DNA of 64,000 nt. Source: Mytilus galloprovincialis. Lineage: Eukaryota > Mollusca > Bivalvia > Mytilida > Mytilidae. The stretch is from positions 87,763,795 through 87,827,794 of the forward strand of contig NC_134843.1 in NCBI RefSeq assembly GCF_965363235.1. The letters run 5' to 3'. Of the stretch, positions 48,000 to 59,589 are shown one piece after another. The translations under genes and the position numbers were made by a program. Under the pieces are notes generated by a model. That model was not told where the DNA came from, did no database searches, and was given only the letters and a program-made list of their open reading frames with translations. Numbering within the stretch: position 1 is the first letter of the stretch; the number at the start of each line of letters is the position of its first letter.

Positions 48000-50900
48000 A
48001 TGTCATCTAAAGGTCGAGTTATGATTGCTGCAATCGACTTTGGTACAATGTATTCTGGATACGCATTTGCTATCATTGATTCTTCTCAAAAAGGACAAAT
48101 TTCCATTAATATGAACCAAGCTTGGAATGCTGGTGGACACAACCTGCTTTCCATTAAAACACCAACGACTCTTTTACTTGACTCAAACAAACAGCTTGTG
48201 GCTTTTGGGTATCAGGCTGAAAATAGGTACACGGAATTAGAAATGGATGGTAAATTTGACGGCTATTATTACTTTCACAGATTTAAATTGAAATTGTTTG
48301 AAAAAGAGGTAATTTTCGTTTGCTAGTACATTCTAATAAAGATTGCACAAAATCAGATTTGTTTATTCGTAATTAAGTGAGCTAATGTAAAGATAATTTT
48401 AAAAGACTAAGATAAAAAAAAAGTTTTGAATAAGTATTTTTTTCCTACAATACTTTTACTGGTGGACTTTTACTCCCCGGACTTATCCTTTACAAAGTAG
48501 TTAGTGCTACAGTACTGACACATAACTGTTTGAAAATCAAAATATATACGATCTCGAAATTTGAAACAAAGCAACACACCTATAAATGGCGGTTCAAAAT
48601 TGATGTACAACTGGATGATTTTGATAGTGCCTTTTTATTTCTAATAACTGTTGCCTTTATTTTTCTGTCTTTAAATTTAAATCAAATCTGTATTCCAGTA
48701 TAAAACTGCAGCTTTAACTAAAAGCAACTTATGCAAATAAAAGTATGCTGAAAATTAAAAGACCTTATCTCAGAGTAATTTAAATCTGCTTGTATTTAGA
48801 TAAGGACGGCTTTATTATGTATATTTCTAAATGTTGACTGTTTTGTCCAAGAAGATTTTGTACAAAGCTAGGAACATTGCAAAAAGAAAACTCGATGTAA
48901 AATTTTAAGCATGAGCCGAACTGAATTTACTAGTAAATCAAAATTTATCCCCAAAATGGAAGGAGTAAATGCACCTAAAATTATTACACACTAAGATTGT
49001 TTTCAAAAAAGTCTTGCAACAATAATTTATTAACAGTTTAACATCTCAATATATAAGATATAAGATATTACAAAATGTTAACTAACTTCTACGCATTTCA
49101 TTATATCATTAACACCCGAAGATAGCCAAAACCTCCATTTTGACGGATTTTGAGTATTTGAAGATTAGGGATAACACCCTATACCAAAACTCAACTTCAG
49201 TGGAAGTAAATTTACATATTCCATTTTTGTGATTAATTCATTAAAGTTAGAGGCGATGTCCTTCAATGCCAACCCAAAAAAAGAGAAAATTTTAACAGAA
49301 ACATGTTGCTCTGATTAACAAATTTATTCACGGATGATATGTAAAATATTTAAGTATAACGTGGATACAATATCTCTTGAATACTGTAATTTGTATATGA
49401 TTTGACAACTCTTAGACGTTGACACTGTGAGATACAAATACAAAGGAAAGTAGAACTTTCTTTACCAATAAAGGCAACAGCAGTATACCACTGTTCGAAA
49501 GTCATAAATCAATTGAGAGAAAACATATCCAGGTTACAAACTAAAACCGAGAGAAACACATCAACTATAAGAAACACTGAAGTGTAACAAAAAACAAACT
49601 ACAATGCAACACACACACAGAAACGACCAATAAGATAACAACTGCCATTTTCCTAACTTGGTACAGGACATGTTAAGAAAACAATGGTGGGTTGAAACAA
49701 GCAGTACCTACCAACAATATCATTATTATATACCAATAAATTTATTGAACCAAAGAGGAATATTCAAAAAAATCAAACCTGTTTGCTTTATCGTCAAAAT
49801 TTTGAATATCAAGTTTGGTCTTTCCAGAGTCTATCAACTGATTCCGAACTATCGGATATTAGAGGAAAATCAGTTCCAGCAAAAGACGTATTCGCTTCTT
49901 CTATACGATTTTTAAAACAGCATTTGATTAGCAGTTTATCTAGACAAGGTGTTGATGTGGCTGACTTTGGAATCCAATGGGTACTAACCGTGCCCTCTAT
50001 TTGGTCAGATAGTGCAAAGCAATTCATACGGCAATGCGCAGTAAAGGTAAATAGTTATCATAGATATCAGGCTTAATATTGTATACGACTTAGGTGCGAT
50101 TTGTCTGCACAAGTCTCAACAGTGATACTCGAACCAAAAAAGTTGAAAAGGGCAGAATAAAGTACGAAGTTTCAGAGCATATATATACACTCATTATCAA
50201 TATTAAACTGCGTCTTGTTATCTTTAAAATGCATACTAAGTCCAAGACGTTACATTATTTTGTCAATAATCCTTGCAACTATGTATTTATTTTAACTTGT
50301 TAAACGTTTGAATCTCTTGCGAACCACATTCCAATAACAATGAACACTGTATACTTTCTAATTTCTATTAAAACATTAAAATTTAGAATGAAGAATTAGC
50401 AGGCCGATGTATAATGCAATTTCATCCATAATTGAATTGGTCTAAATTTTAAAAGAATTGGGAAGAAGAGTCGGGTCAGTTTTCAGAAAAATAATACATG
50501 TTATAATAATCTTATGTATTTAGGCAGGTATACAAAATGACAGTCTGGTGGTTTCCCTAGAATCAGAAGCAGCTTCAATATTCTGTCATCACATTTCATC
50601 AAACCTGTCGGTCGGTACAAATACAGGTGTTTTGTCCTCGAAGAAGGGAACACAATATATGGTAGTCGACATGGGAGGTATAATTTGTTTTTAAACTTAC
50701 AAATAGAAATGTTTTCATAAAATGTCGGTCACAAATTGAAAGAAAAAAGTTATTGGTTATTGATTTTAAATGTTAGAAAGAAGTTATTGAAACATAGAAA
50801 AACAATTGATCAAAGAAAAATTGCCTTGTCCTATTTTACCTTCTTAATGGCACTAATAATGTTAATCTCATGAATGGTAATTGGCAAACATTGTTTACAT

Positions 50901-52100
50901 CTGCGTGACAAAGAAACAAAAACATAAAAAGGAAATAGTCAATTGTTTATTTTCATCATTTTTCTCTGTTTTTATTACAATTTAAACAGGCTAAAACATT
51001 TTGGTTGGTAGACATTACTGTTAAAGTGCTTCTATCTAATCGCAGGTGGAACCAGTGACATCACAGCTTTAGAAAACATCGGCAAAAACAAACTGAAAGA
51101 AATTTGCAGGGCATGTGGTGCTGATTGTGGTGGCATCGCCGTTGACAATGCATTCTATACAATGTTTATGGATATCGTTGGACAAGCTGTTATTGATGAT
51201 TTAATTAGTTCGAGTCCTACAGCTCACTTGGATTTGTTCAGGGAATTTGAATGCGTTAAGCGATCTTTAACTCCCGAACAAACAGGAAAAGTTACCATGT
51301 CGATACCTTTTCTAACCTTGACCCAAATATGTGAAAAACATCACCATAACGATTTTGTAAGCTTATTAAAAGCGTCTAAATATAACCAACAAATGACGAT
51401 AGTCAACGACAAATTGCGAATTGAAGTTGATTTACTCAAACTTTTATTCAAGCCAACTACAGACAAAATTGTTAATCTAATAAAAGATAAATTACACGAG
51501 ATTCAAAATAAAAAAGCTATCAATGTAATTTTAGTTGGAGGGTTCTCCGAAAGTCTCATTGTGCAACATGCAATAAAGACTTCTATTCCTTCACATCATA
51601 TCATAGTTCCAAACGAAGCTACTCTCGCTGTTTTGAAAGGAGCAGTAATTTTCGGAACTGATCCAAATGTTATTGTATCTCGTGTTGTACGTCATACATA
51701 TGGGTTTCAAGTTTCGAACGATTTTGATCCAAAATTACACGAATTCCATCGACAAGTTGAAGTTGATGAATTGGAACTTTGCGAAAAAGTATTTGAAAAG
51801 TTTATGGTGATCAATTCTACAGTAAGTCTTGGACAGAAAATTAAAGAAACTTTTACGACCACCAAAAAATTCCAAGAGCTTCACTATCTACCTCTTTTCA
51901 CTTCAACGAAGAAAGAACCAGGCTATACTGATGACAAAACATGTAAACATGCTGGAAATGTGGTAGTAAGAATTCCAAACCCCACTGAAAAATATCGTGA
52001 CATAGATGTAACTATTTGTTTCGGACATACTGAACTTCAAATCGAGGCTGTCGACGTTGAGTCGGGTAATATGTGTCAAACGACGTTTGAATATGTATGA
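48000..52100 (+). CDS. HSPA12-like HSP70-family protein (complete, 4 coding exons)
   Basis: Coding exons inferred: 48000-48308, 49828-50046, 50524-50677, 51046-52100; phases 0, 0, 1; 578 residues, normal for HSPA12. The ATG lies three bases after a 'tttttag' acceptor. ATPase-fold motifs: phosphate-1 AIDFGTMYSGYAF (11-23), the WVLTVPSIWSDSAKQF region (about 152-167) typical of HSPA12, phosphate-2 VDMGGGTSD (224-232) and adenosine motif ILVGGFSES (about 389-397). Like other HSPA12 proteins it lacks a classic HSP70 peptide-binding domain and the EEVD tail (it ends TTFEYV). Likely a cytosolic ATP-binding chaperone-like protein; bivalve members are often linked to stress and immune responses, but nothing here shows this gene's role. 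Intron 1 holds a family I and a family C repeat. Gene symbol withheld because orthology to HSPA12A or HSPA12B is unclear. Confidence 0.92.
48455..48525 (+). repeat. Family I fragment in intron 1
   Basis: Parallel to 40780-40850: 'actggtggacttttactccc', 'agtagttagtgctacagtac'. Confidence 0.6.
49467..49700 (+). repeat. Dispersed repeat family C in intron 1
   Basis: 'aaaggcaacagcagtatacc', 'cacacacacagaaacgacc', 'cctaacttggtacaggacat'. It ends about 130 bp before the exon 2 acceptor; the open frame starting at 49658 begins inside it and is misleading upstream of 49828. Confidence 0.75.
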
Positions 52101-52104
52101 ATTC

Positions 52105-52535
52105 AAAGTGTGAATTATTTTAGATTGTTTTGGGTAACTGATATACTCCTAATTTATCATAACGAATAGCATGTTTAACTGTGTTTGTCATATGTCAATT
52201 AAACATTCATTAAACCTCCGCTCCAAAGGAAGGGATATACTGTTTTCCGTCAGGTCCCATCAAATTTTGGTGGCATTCTTCAAACCTCAAGTCAGAGTTT
52301 CCGCTATTTTCATATCAAGCTCTATGTTAGCATGTCTTACTGTGTAGTGCATTTTCAGATTCCTCGCAAATCAACATCCTGTGCATCGACTACTTGTGTA
52401 ATCTTTCAAATAATGAATTTGTATGAAATTTTCGTCGTTACTAAGAATATAGGCTCTCTGTAATTCAGAATCATATAAGAGCTATACCATTTGATACATT
52501 TTGTAATCTTTTACTCATTAACTTTCTAATTACCG
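52105..52535. other. 3' flank of HSPA12-like gene
   Basis: Should hold the 3' UTR. No canonical AATAAA was found close to the stop; 'attaaa' variants occur near 52198-52215. Confidence 0.35.
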
Positions 52536-52539
52536 AAAA

Positions 52540-52740
52540 CGTACAGCGCATGAGCATCAAAATCGTCATATCTACCTGGCTTAAACTTTTGTTCGCGCGT
52601 TTCGTCTACAGATATATGATCAGTGACGCTCAAATCAACAAAACATGCCAAATAAAGTACAAAGTTGAAGAGTATTGAGGACCCAAAATTCCGAAAAGTT
52701 TTGCCAAATACAGCTAAGGCAATATATTCTTAAGGTAACC
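52540..52740 (-). repeat. Dispersed repeat family I, inverted
   Basis: 'cgcgcgtttcgtctacag', 'gatcagtgacgctcaaatca' and 'gaagagtattgaggaccc' are the reverse complement of 53955-54205. Confidence 0.75.
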
Positions 52741-52744
52741 AGTT

Positions 52745-53950
52745 GATTTATGATTATGGTCATGTCAACTAATATTAATGTTAACATTTTGAAAAATAGT
52801 ATATATTTACAGTAGAAGATATGTTTTTTACAAGCTAATCAATATGATATAACCGCGTTGAATTATGTTGTGTTTCCTATTCTATGAGAATTCCGTCATC
52901 GGTCACGGTAAACATTTAGTAGACTACATTTTTATTTAATACCCTGTTTGTTATGTTTACTCCTTTATTGTTGTAGATAAAACGAATATCAATGAATTAA
53001 GGGGTTGGGTTCTTGTTTTTATGTGTAGGTAATACATCAAAAACTCAAAAATGAACAATAGAAACCAATGTAGAAAGTGAAAATTGGAAAAACAATATGC
53101 AATTGTGTATTGTAATACCAAGCCCAAAAGTAAAAACAATCATTCAGACCACTACACATCATAATTGTGTAAACCTATATGATCTTTCGTAGAAACAAAT
53201 TACAATTGTTTTTTCAGATCAACGATTTTTAAAATGTTTTACTACTGATCGGTATAAACGGTTTAAAAAAACAAATAAGTAATTACTGTTCCAATGTGAA
53301 TAGGTAAGGAAGTTTATTATTTTTCATACAAAATGTATTTACTTTCATTATAACTACATTTGGTATCAACAATATACGTTTTCTTATATCATGAACAGTA
53401 TTACTTTTAATATATCATGATTATTAGTTTCTAGGTTCAATGATAAAAAAAAATCAACTGACGGTTTCTGAAAAGGAAACTTTATCAATCATATGGCGAC
53501 CGTCGTCGTCAGTAGGAATTTCGTACGTTTGCCCTCGTCTTTTTTTTTTTTTATCAAGAAGCATCCATAGCGGCATGGCATTATGGCCCATAGTTTTCTC
53601 GTCGTTTCCATAGAAATGACATAGAACTACTTGGCTGATGTAACCCAAACTTGTCATAAAACATGTATGCAAGGTCACCTAATACAAATGATTGGTCAAG
53701 GTCAAATGAAACAATATGACCATCCATGACAATCTTAGACTCTGGCTAATTTTCAACTTCAATTTATGCAAGCCGTGATAAAACTTGACGATATATATGA
53801 TTTGTAAACCCTCCCCAGTTATCCTCGTTCAAGGTTGTTCCGGTTGCTTGCAAACATGGTTTAGTTTGTGGAACAAAAATTGTCATCGAAACCCACAGGT
53901 ACTTGTCTCCGAAAAAGAACACCTTTATACTTTAATATAAATTATTGCAA
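52745..53950. other. Intergenic, nothing firm
   Basis: AT-rich sequence; 53450-53740 is less AT-rich ('caaggtcacctaatac', 'ggtcaaggtcaaatgaaac') and may be an old repeat. The minus-strand open frame there lacks support. Confidence 0.4.
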
Positions 53951-53954
53951 GTAT

Positions 53955-54205
53955 AGAGGTAAATCATTTTCAATTATGTGGTCATTTTTATAAATTTCCT
54001 GTTTACAAAACTTAGAATTTTTCGAAAAACTAAGAATTTTCTTATCCCAGGCAGATTACCTTAGCCGTATTTGGCACAACTTTTGGGAATTTTGGATCCT
54101 CAATGCTCTTCAACTTTGTACTTGTTTGGCTTTATAACTATTTTGATATGAGCGTCACTGATGATTCTTATGTAGACGAAACGCGTGTCTGTCTTATCGA
54201 GTGTT
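53955..54205 (+). repeat. Dispersed repeat family I
   Basis: 'ttatgtggtcatttttataa', 'aattttggatcctcaatgct' and 'atgtagacgaaacgcgtgtc'. Related copies are listed at 34860 and 52540. Confidence 0.75.
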
Positions 54206-54721
54206 TGTTCGCGTGTTCAGCTTATTTCCTAACATTTATTTCTCAATTACAAAACGAATTATCTATAGTCAAAAGGGAAATAACTTAGTTTTTCCTACTT
54301 CGAAAAAAATACTAATTTGTCGGATTCGTTATTATTTGTGAAAAGAATCAGACATCAATTATTTTTTTTATTTATTGATATAAATTCAATTGCAGATATA
54401 GGGTAAGGTTTTGATAACTAATGTTTGCCAAATAATGTTTTCTTTCGTATAACTTTTTAAACTAATAGCACGCTACAACTCTTTTTTTTCAATTATAATA
54501 ATCTGTCTTAATTTTGCACCAAAAAAATATCACTTTATGTAAATAACTTAACTTTAATTAGTAAGGATTTGAGTTGCTGCAAGGAATTAACATGCATCAC
54601 TACTTCTGAATCAAATCAATAAATTTTAGAATTGATCGATGAACAGTAAATTGAGATTGTTTTTCTCCAAGAATAACAATCGAAAGTTTTGATATTATAC
54701 TACGCTATTGATAATATCATT

Positions 54722-55530
54722 ATATACATAAAATTGAAAATTGAAATGGGGAATGTGTCAAAGAGACAACCCGACCAAAGAGCAGATAATAGTCAAAGGC
54801 CACAAATGGGTCTTTAATGCAGCGAAAAACTCCCGCACCCGGAGGCGTGCTTCAGCTGCCCCCTAAACAAGAATGTATACTAGTTCAGTGATAATGGACG
54901 TCATACTAAACTCCGAAATATATATATATAAAAAACACCTAAAACCAAAAATCATACAAGACTAACAAAGCCCAGAGGCTCCTCAGTTGGGACAGGGGCA
55001 AACATGCGGCGGGGTTAAACATGTTTTTTTTTATATCTCAACCCTCCCCTTTACCTCTAGCCAATGTAGAAAAAACAAACACACAACAATCCGCACAGTA
55101 AACCTCAGTTCAAAAGAAGCCCGAGTCCGATGTAGGAATAGGTAACAAAAGAAACTAAAAAATGACAATGATACATAAATCAACAATGGACTATTAGCAG
55201 TTACTGACATGCCAGCTCCAGACCTCAATTAAACTGATTGAAAAATTTTGTCTTTATCATATGAATATCAAGCACAACCCCTAACGTTAGTATTATACCA
55301 TCATAAAATATATGAGAAGAACATAACCCGTATCATGCCAACAGCTGGTTCTATAGAATAAATGTGTGTATTTCTGATACAAAGACCCTATAAGTGAATC
55401 AATATTAAAACCAAAATATGCAATCTTTTATGACCTAACAGCAGTATCGTAACTATACCCCTTCTCTATTGGTCTGTTTAAAGGTTTTGTTAGCTTTTGA
55501 GGTGAATGCCGACACTTTTGTGCTTTGTAA
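54722..55530 (-). mobile_element. Penelope-like family E copy, 5'-truncated
   Basis: The reverse complement of about 7060-7862. It spans the last 50 or so codons of the reverse transcriptase (55325-55530, interrupted) plus the whole 3' tail. It shares the 3' terminus with the other copies. Confidence 0.85.
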
Positions 55531-55552
55531 AGAATAGTACCATGAAAAAATG

Positions 55553-55705
55553 GATGTGAAAAGTAAAATCACAAAAATACTGAACTCCGAGGAAAATTCA
55601 AAACGGAAAGTCCCTAATCAAATGGCAAAATCAAATGAAAAACACATCAAACGAATGGACAACAACTCATATTCCTGACTAGGTACAGGCATTTTCAAAT
55701 CTGCA
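55553..55705 (-). repeat. Dispersed repeat family A, inverted
   Basis: 'aaaatcacaaaaatactgaa', 'ggaaagtccctaatcaaatg', 'ggtacaggcattttcaaat'. It abuts the family E copy. Confidence 0.75.
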
Positions 55706-55709
55706 TGTT

Positions 55710-58700
55710 GAATTATATTTACGAATGATGTCCTTGTACCGATGATAAAATTTAGTAAATGTTTTGACTAGTTTGTGGTATATGTATATTAGAGTAACAA
55801 AAAAAAATAACCTCCAAGAAATAGACATTAGCGCTGAAAATGATGTTAAACCTCAATCAATCAATCTATCAATCAATTTATGATTTATTCGAAACACTAA
55901 GATTTCCCAACCTCAGGTCCAAGAATAAACGGGATTAGTAAGTTTTTTCACAACTGGATACATAAATACCGTGTTACGTCAAGAGTCATACGATGAAAAT
56001 GAACGCATTAGCACAATGACAAATAAAGGGAAAACTTTGTGCAATGAATAGAAAATACTGAACCTGTGCGAAAATTCAATGAAGAAAATAAATACAACAT
56101 GTTATTACTGCTTCAAAACTATAAATTAGCGGATTGATGTTCTTTCCTATAAACCTATATATATAAATAAAAAATATAAAAGCTAAAGGTAACATCCAAA
56201 AATTGTAAAAATCAATTCTCAACTTAAACATTTAATTAACACACTCTATTAAGCCAGAATAAATATCTTTCTTTGTAATTCTTTAATATGGACCAATGTG
56301 GTTCGCAGGAGTTTAGTAAATATATGATCTTCTTATGTATTCTACAAAAAAAAATATATAAAGTTTGAATAAATTATTTGCATAGTAATTAATTACGAAA
56401 TGACGTCGGTTTACTGCGGCAATAACATAAAGAAAACTTCTATTATGATTTTAATATTTTATTTACAAACTGGAAAATTTATTATACCACTCTTTAAATT
56501 AATGTAACCGAAAATCAATAGATATATATGGCTTTATTGAATTGCACATATGTTCAACAATTCATATCTTAATATCATATCAGAAAAAAATCCACCTCTA
56601 CAATTTTCTGTTAATTACTTTATATCAAAATCTGAGTGAAAGTTTTATCGTAACAGAGAGCGGTTTTGAATTAAATGTCAACATTGTCCGTCAGAATTGA
56701 AAATAATAAAGAAGGAAAGAAAACATAATGGAGTAACCCAAAACCCCAAAAGTAAAGGCCCTATGATAAGATGACAATTTCTCAAAACATTAGAAGGCAA
56801 ACAATAGTCTACAGAATTTTACACCGACTTGTCTATATAGCAGTTCGTAAACCAATGTTCTATTAATAATCAACAAAAACATCACATTGAGAACTGGGCA
56901 AGAAACAGGTAGTTTACTTATGTTCATTTGTTGTTTGTGAGAAGCCAAGGTAAAATACAACACAAAACCGTGTGAAAAGAAAAGGAGTAGCACTAGTTGT
57001 AAACTCAATGAGGCCCGGCTTTCTATAACAAAAACCCTTACTAAACTGAGGTATTACTATTAAGATGCTCAATATGGGGAAACATATCTGCTACCGAACT
57101 GGAATTTGTCGTTTTGTTCTTAAAAATGATTCATGCCAAGAAAGAAAATCGCCATCTTGTAAAAATTGTGACTATGAAAAGAGTAGCAACTCTTTAAAAC
57201 GAGGAACCATCCCGGTTGTAGCCTTGACCATATTAATCTAAGATTCGAAGTCAGTGTCAACAAAGCTGTCTTTGGACTTTGAATATCATAAGATGGTCTT
57301 GGTATGATCGAAGTACATGTCTCAATGTGTTCGCAGTACAGTCAGTTTAGCAAAAGCTTCCAATAACAATTCATGCTCCTACATTTATCAAGTTGTTCGG
57401 CACTTTAGATAGTCTTGAATAGTCTGGAAATTAGGATGTCGCTAGTCGAAGTAAAAAATACAAATTTGATAATATTCCTACATGTTTGTTGACTTCAACG
57501 TGTATTGGATCTGAACTATAACGGCTTGACATATTGTAAAGAAATATGTCTTTTGTTGCCGACTGTATGTTTTCCTCCAAATGTGTTTTGGCTTCTGTGT
57601 TATCGAGTTGCTGTATACCTTTCGTATTCATCACCAGTGGTCTCTTTCTATGTGAAGTTGGTTTACTTTTCTTATTTTTGTTGATTCAATTAAGATGTGT
57701 AGGTATACAGAACGAGTGAACCTAATGCTATGTAATATTTGATTCACCATAGCATGTTTGAAATTCAGTTGATTGTTCAAGAAAATAAATTATACTGTAC
57801 ATGTCTCTCTTTTATGTGTATACTGAAAAATATCATAAATTAATAAATTCGTTTACTGCTCTCTTCATATATAAATGCATGCATTAGCATATAAGGTAGT
57901 ATTCGACTTTCTTATGAACTTGGACTATCCTAACGAAGACTTGTTTAAATCCTAGTGTTGTCTCAAGATCTAAGGTCATCCTAAATCAAGTCTACACCTT
58001 ATGGAACTTGAATACTTTCATGTCCTCAGTTGTATACAATATTTAAGATACGTAGTCATAGAATCATTAATCGTCGGAAAAATTACATGGTCGTTAAATC
58101 ATTAAGAGTAACAAAAATACAATATGTTTCGATTTCATTGTTTCCATAATACAGTAAAGTTGTTAGTTATTGCTTTCATCTACAAGTTAATTTGTATACA
58201 CACAAACCCTTATTTTTACAGTTTACAATACATATTTTCATTTTCCACAATACCAATTTAACAGTCCAATCAAGGTATTTAAACCATTTAAATAGAATCT
58301 TAATGCTAATGGGGGAAATCCAAAAATCACTGGTCCATATATTTATTTTTATTTGTTAGTGCTTGTTTACTCGTGTGTTACCTATATTTTTGGAATTGTT
58401 AGTTAGAGACGTAAGTACACGTTATCATTTATTTCATTATATTATTCATATTTTTCTAATAAAAGCTGCATTTTTGTTCATATTTCAAATGAAAACGACC
58501 TTTTATAGGTTTGCATTTTCTGATAAAAAATTAAGTAAAGAAATTCGAAAATAGCTGTCAGATTGATTTTTGTATGTTTTTTTTATATATTTTCCCCTCT
58601 TCTTCTACAGAAATAAAACCTCTATCCTTGTTTTATCCCATTAACTTTCCTTTTCAGTTTTTTATTGCCTTTATTTGTTATAGGCCGACTAAATTTTGGG

Positions 58701-59585
58701 CTTTGTACTCGGGCAATCATGATACGAGACAAGGTTTTAATTTCGATGATGTCCGGGTATAAAATGTATGTTATTTGGTTACATAAATTTTCTTTTGAAA
58801 ATGCCAGTTGATTTGATTTCAAGCAGTTTGGTTGTAAATTATACAGTAATGTGAAAAAGTGGGGTTAGTTTTGTTCTCCGTAAAATGTTGTGAGTAATTA
58901 GTTTTTACGCATAAACTATGCATATTGCTTTCCCATGCAGCCTTTATAACACATTCTTTATTCTTAGTCCAAATCTATCTGCTGTGTAGACATATGTACC
59001 TAGTGGGATAAAACGCTTTTATACATGTACCTTTATGAGTAAATAAAATATTCCAGTCACAGCAGTTAAAGAAATATAATCGATCTATTGCTTTTATAAT
59101 TCTATTTAATACGAAATGAAATGAATTTAATGAAAAGACATAATTAAATATTGTATTTCAATGAAAGTACATATCTTATTCTTAAATGATAAACAGAAAA
59201 GCTCGATTTTTTTTTTCAATGTTTGCCAACAGATTTTGAATTATTACGATAGTACAAAACCCCGGTAGAAATTCATTTAGAAAGGGTTTTGAAGTTAATA
59301 AACTTTAATGTTATTGATAAATTCTACAATATGAGTGTTATGATGTTTTGGGAAGGCATGAGAGACTATTTTTTTTTAAAGAGAATATATAAACTTGTAA
59401 ACAAATATTGATTAAACTGCGTCAAACTTAATTTATTTTTTTTATAAATGAATATTTTATAGATAAAACACGTATATTTTAAGCACGAATGCGCTAGGAT
59501 CCGGTATCATTATAGTTCGTTATATACACTCGTAAAAATATATAAGTCAAGCTAATCGAGCTATTTTCTGAATCTTTCATTTTAG
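55710..59585. other. Intergenic, no gene recognised
   Basis: AT-rich spacer between the two HSPA12-like genes. A minus-strand open frame at 57431-57634 has balanced composition but no recognisable domain or splice context. The last 100 bp end in an acceptor directly before the next ATG. Confidence 0.4.
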
Positions 59586-59589
59586 CAAA

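Noticed and set aside
49658-49915. 85-codon open frame as an HSPA12 exon
   Set aside because: It is in the wrong frame and begins in a family C repeat; the true exon is 49828-50046 in another frame.
57431-57634. Minus-strand 67-codon frame with protein-like composition
   Set aside because: No family recognised, no convincing splice sites; could be a relic but evidence is too thin to call.
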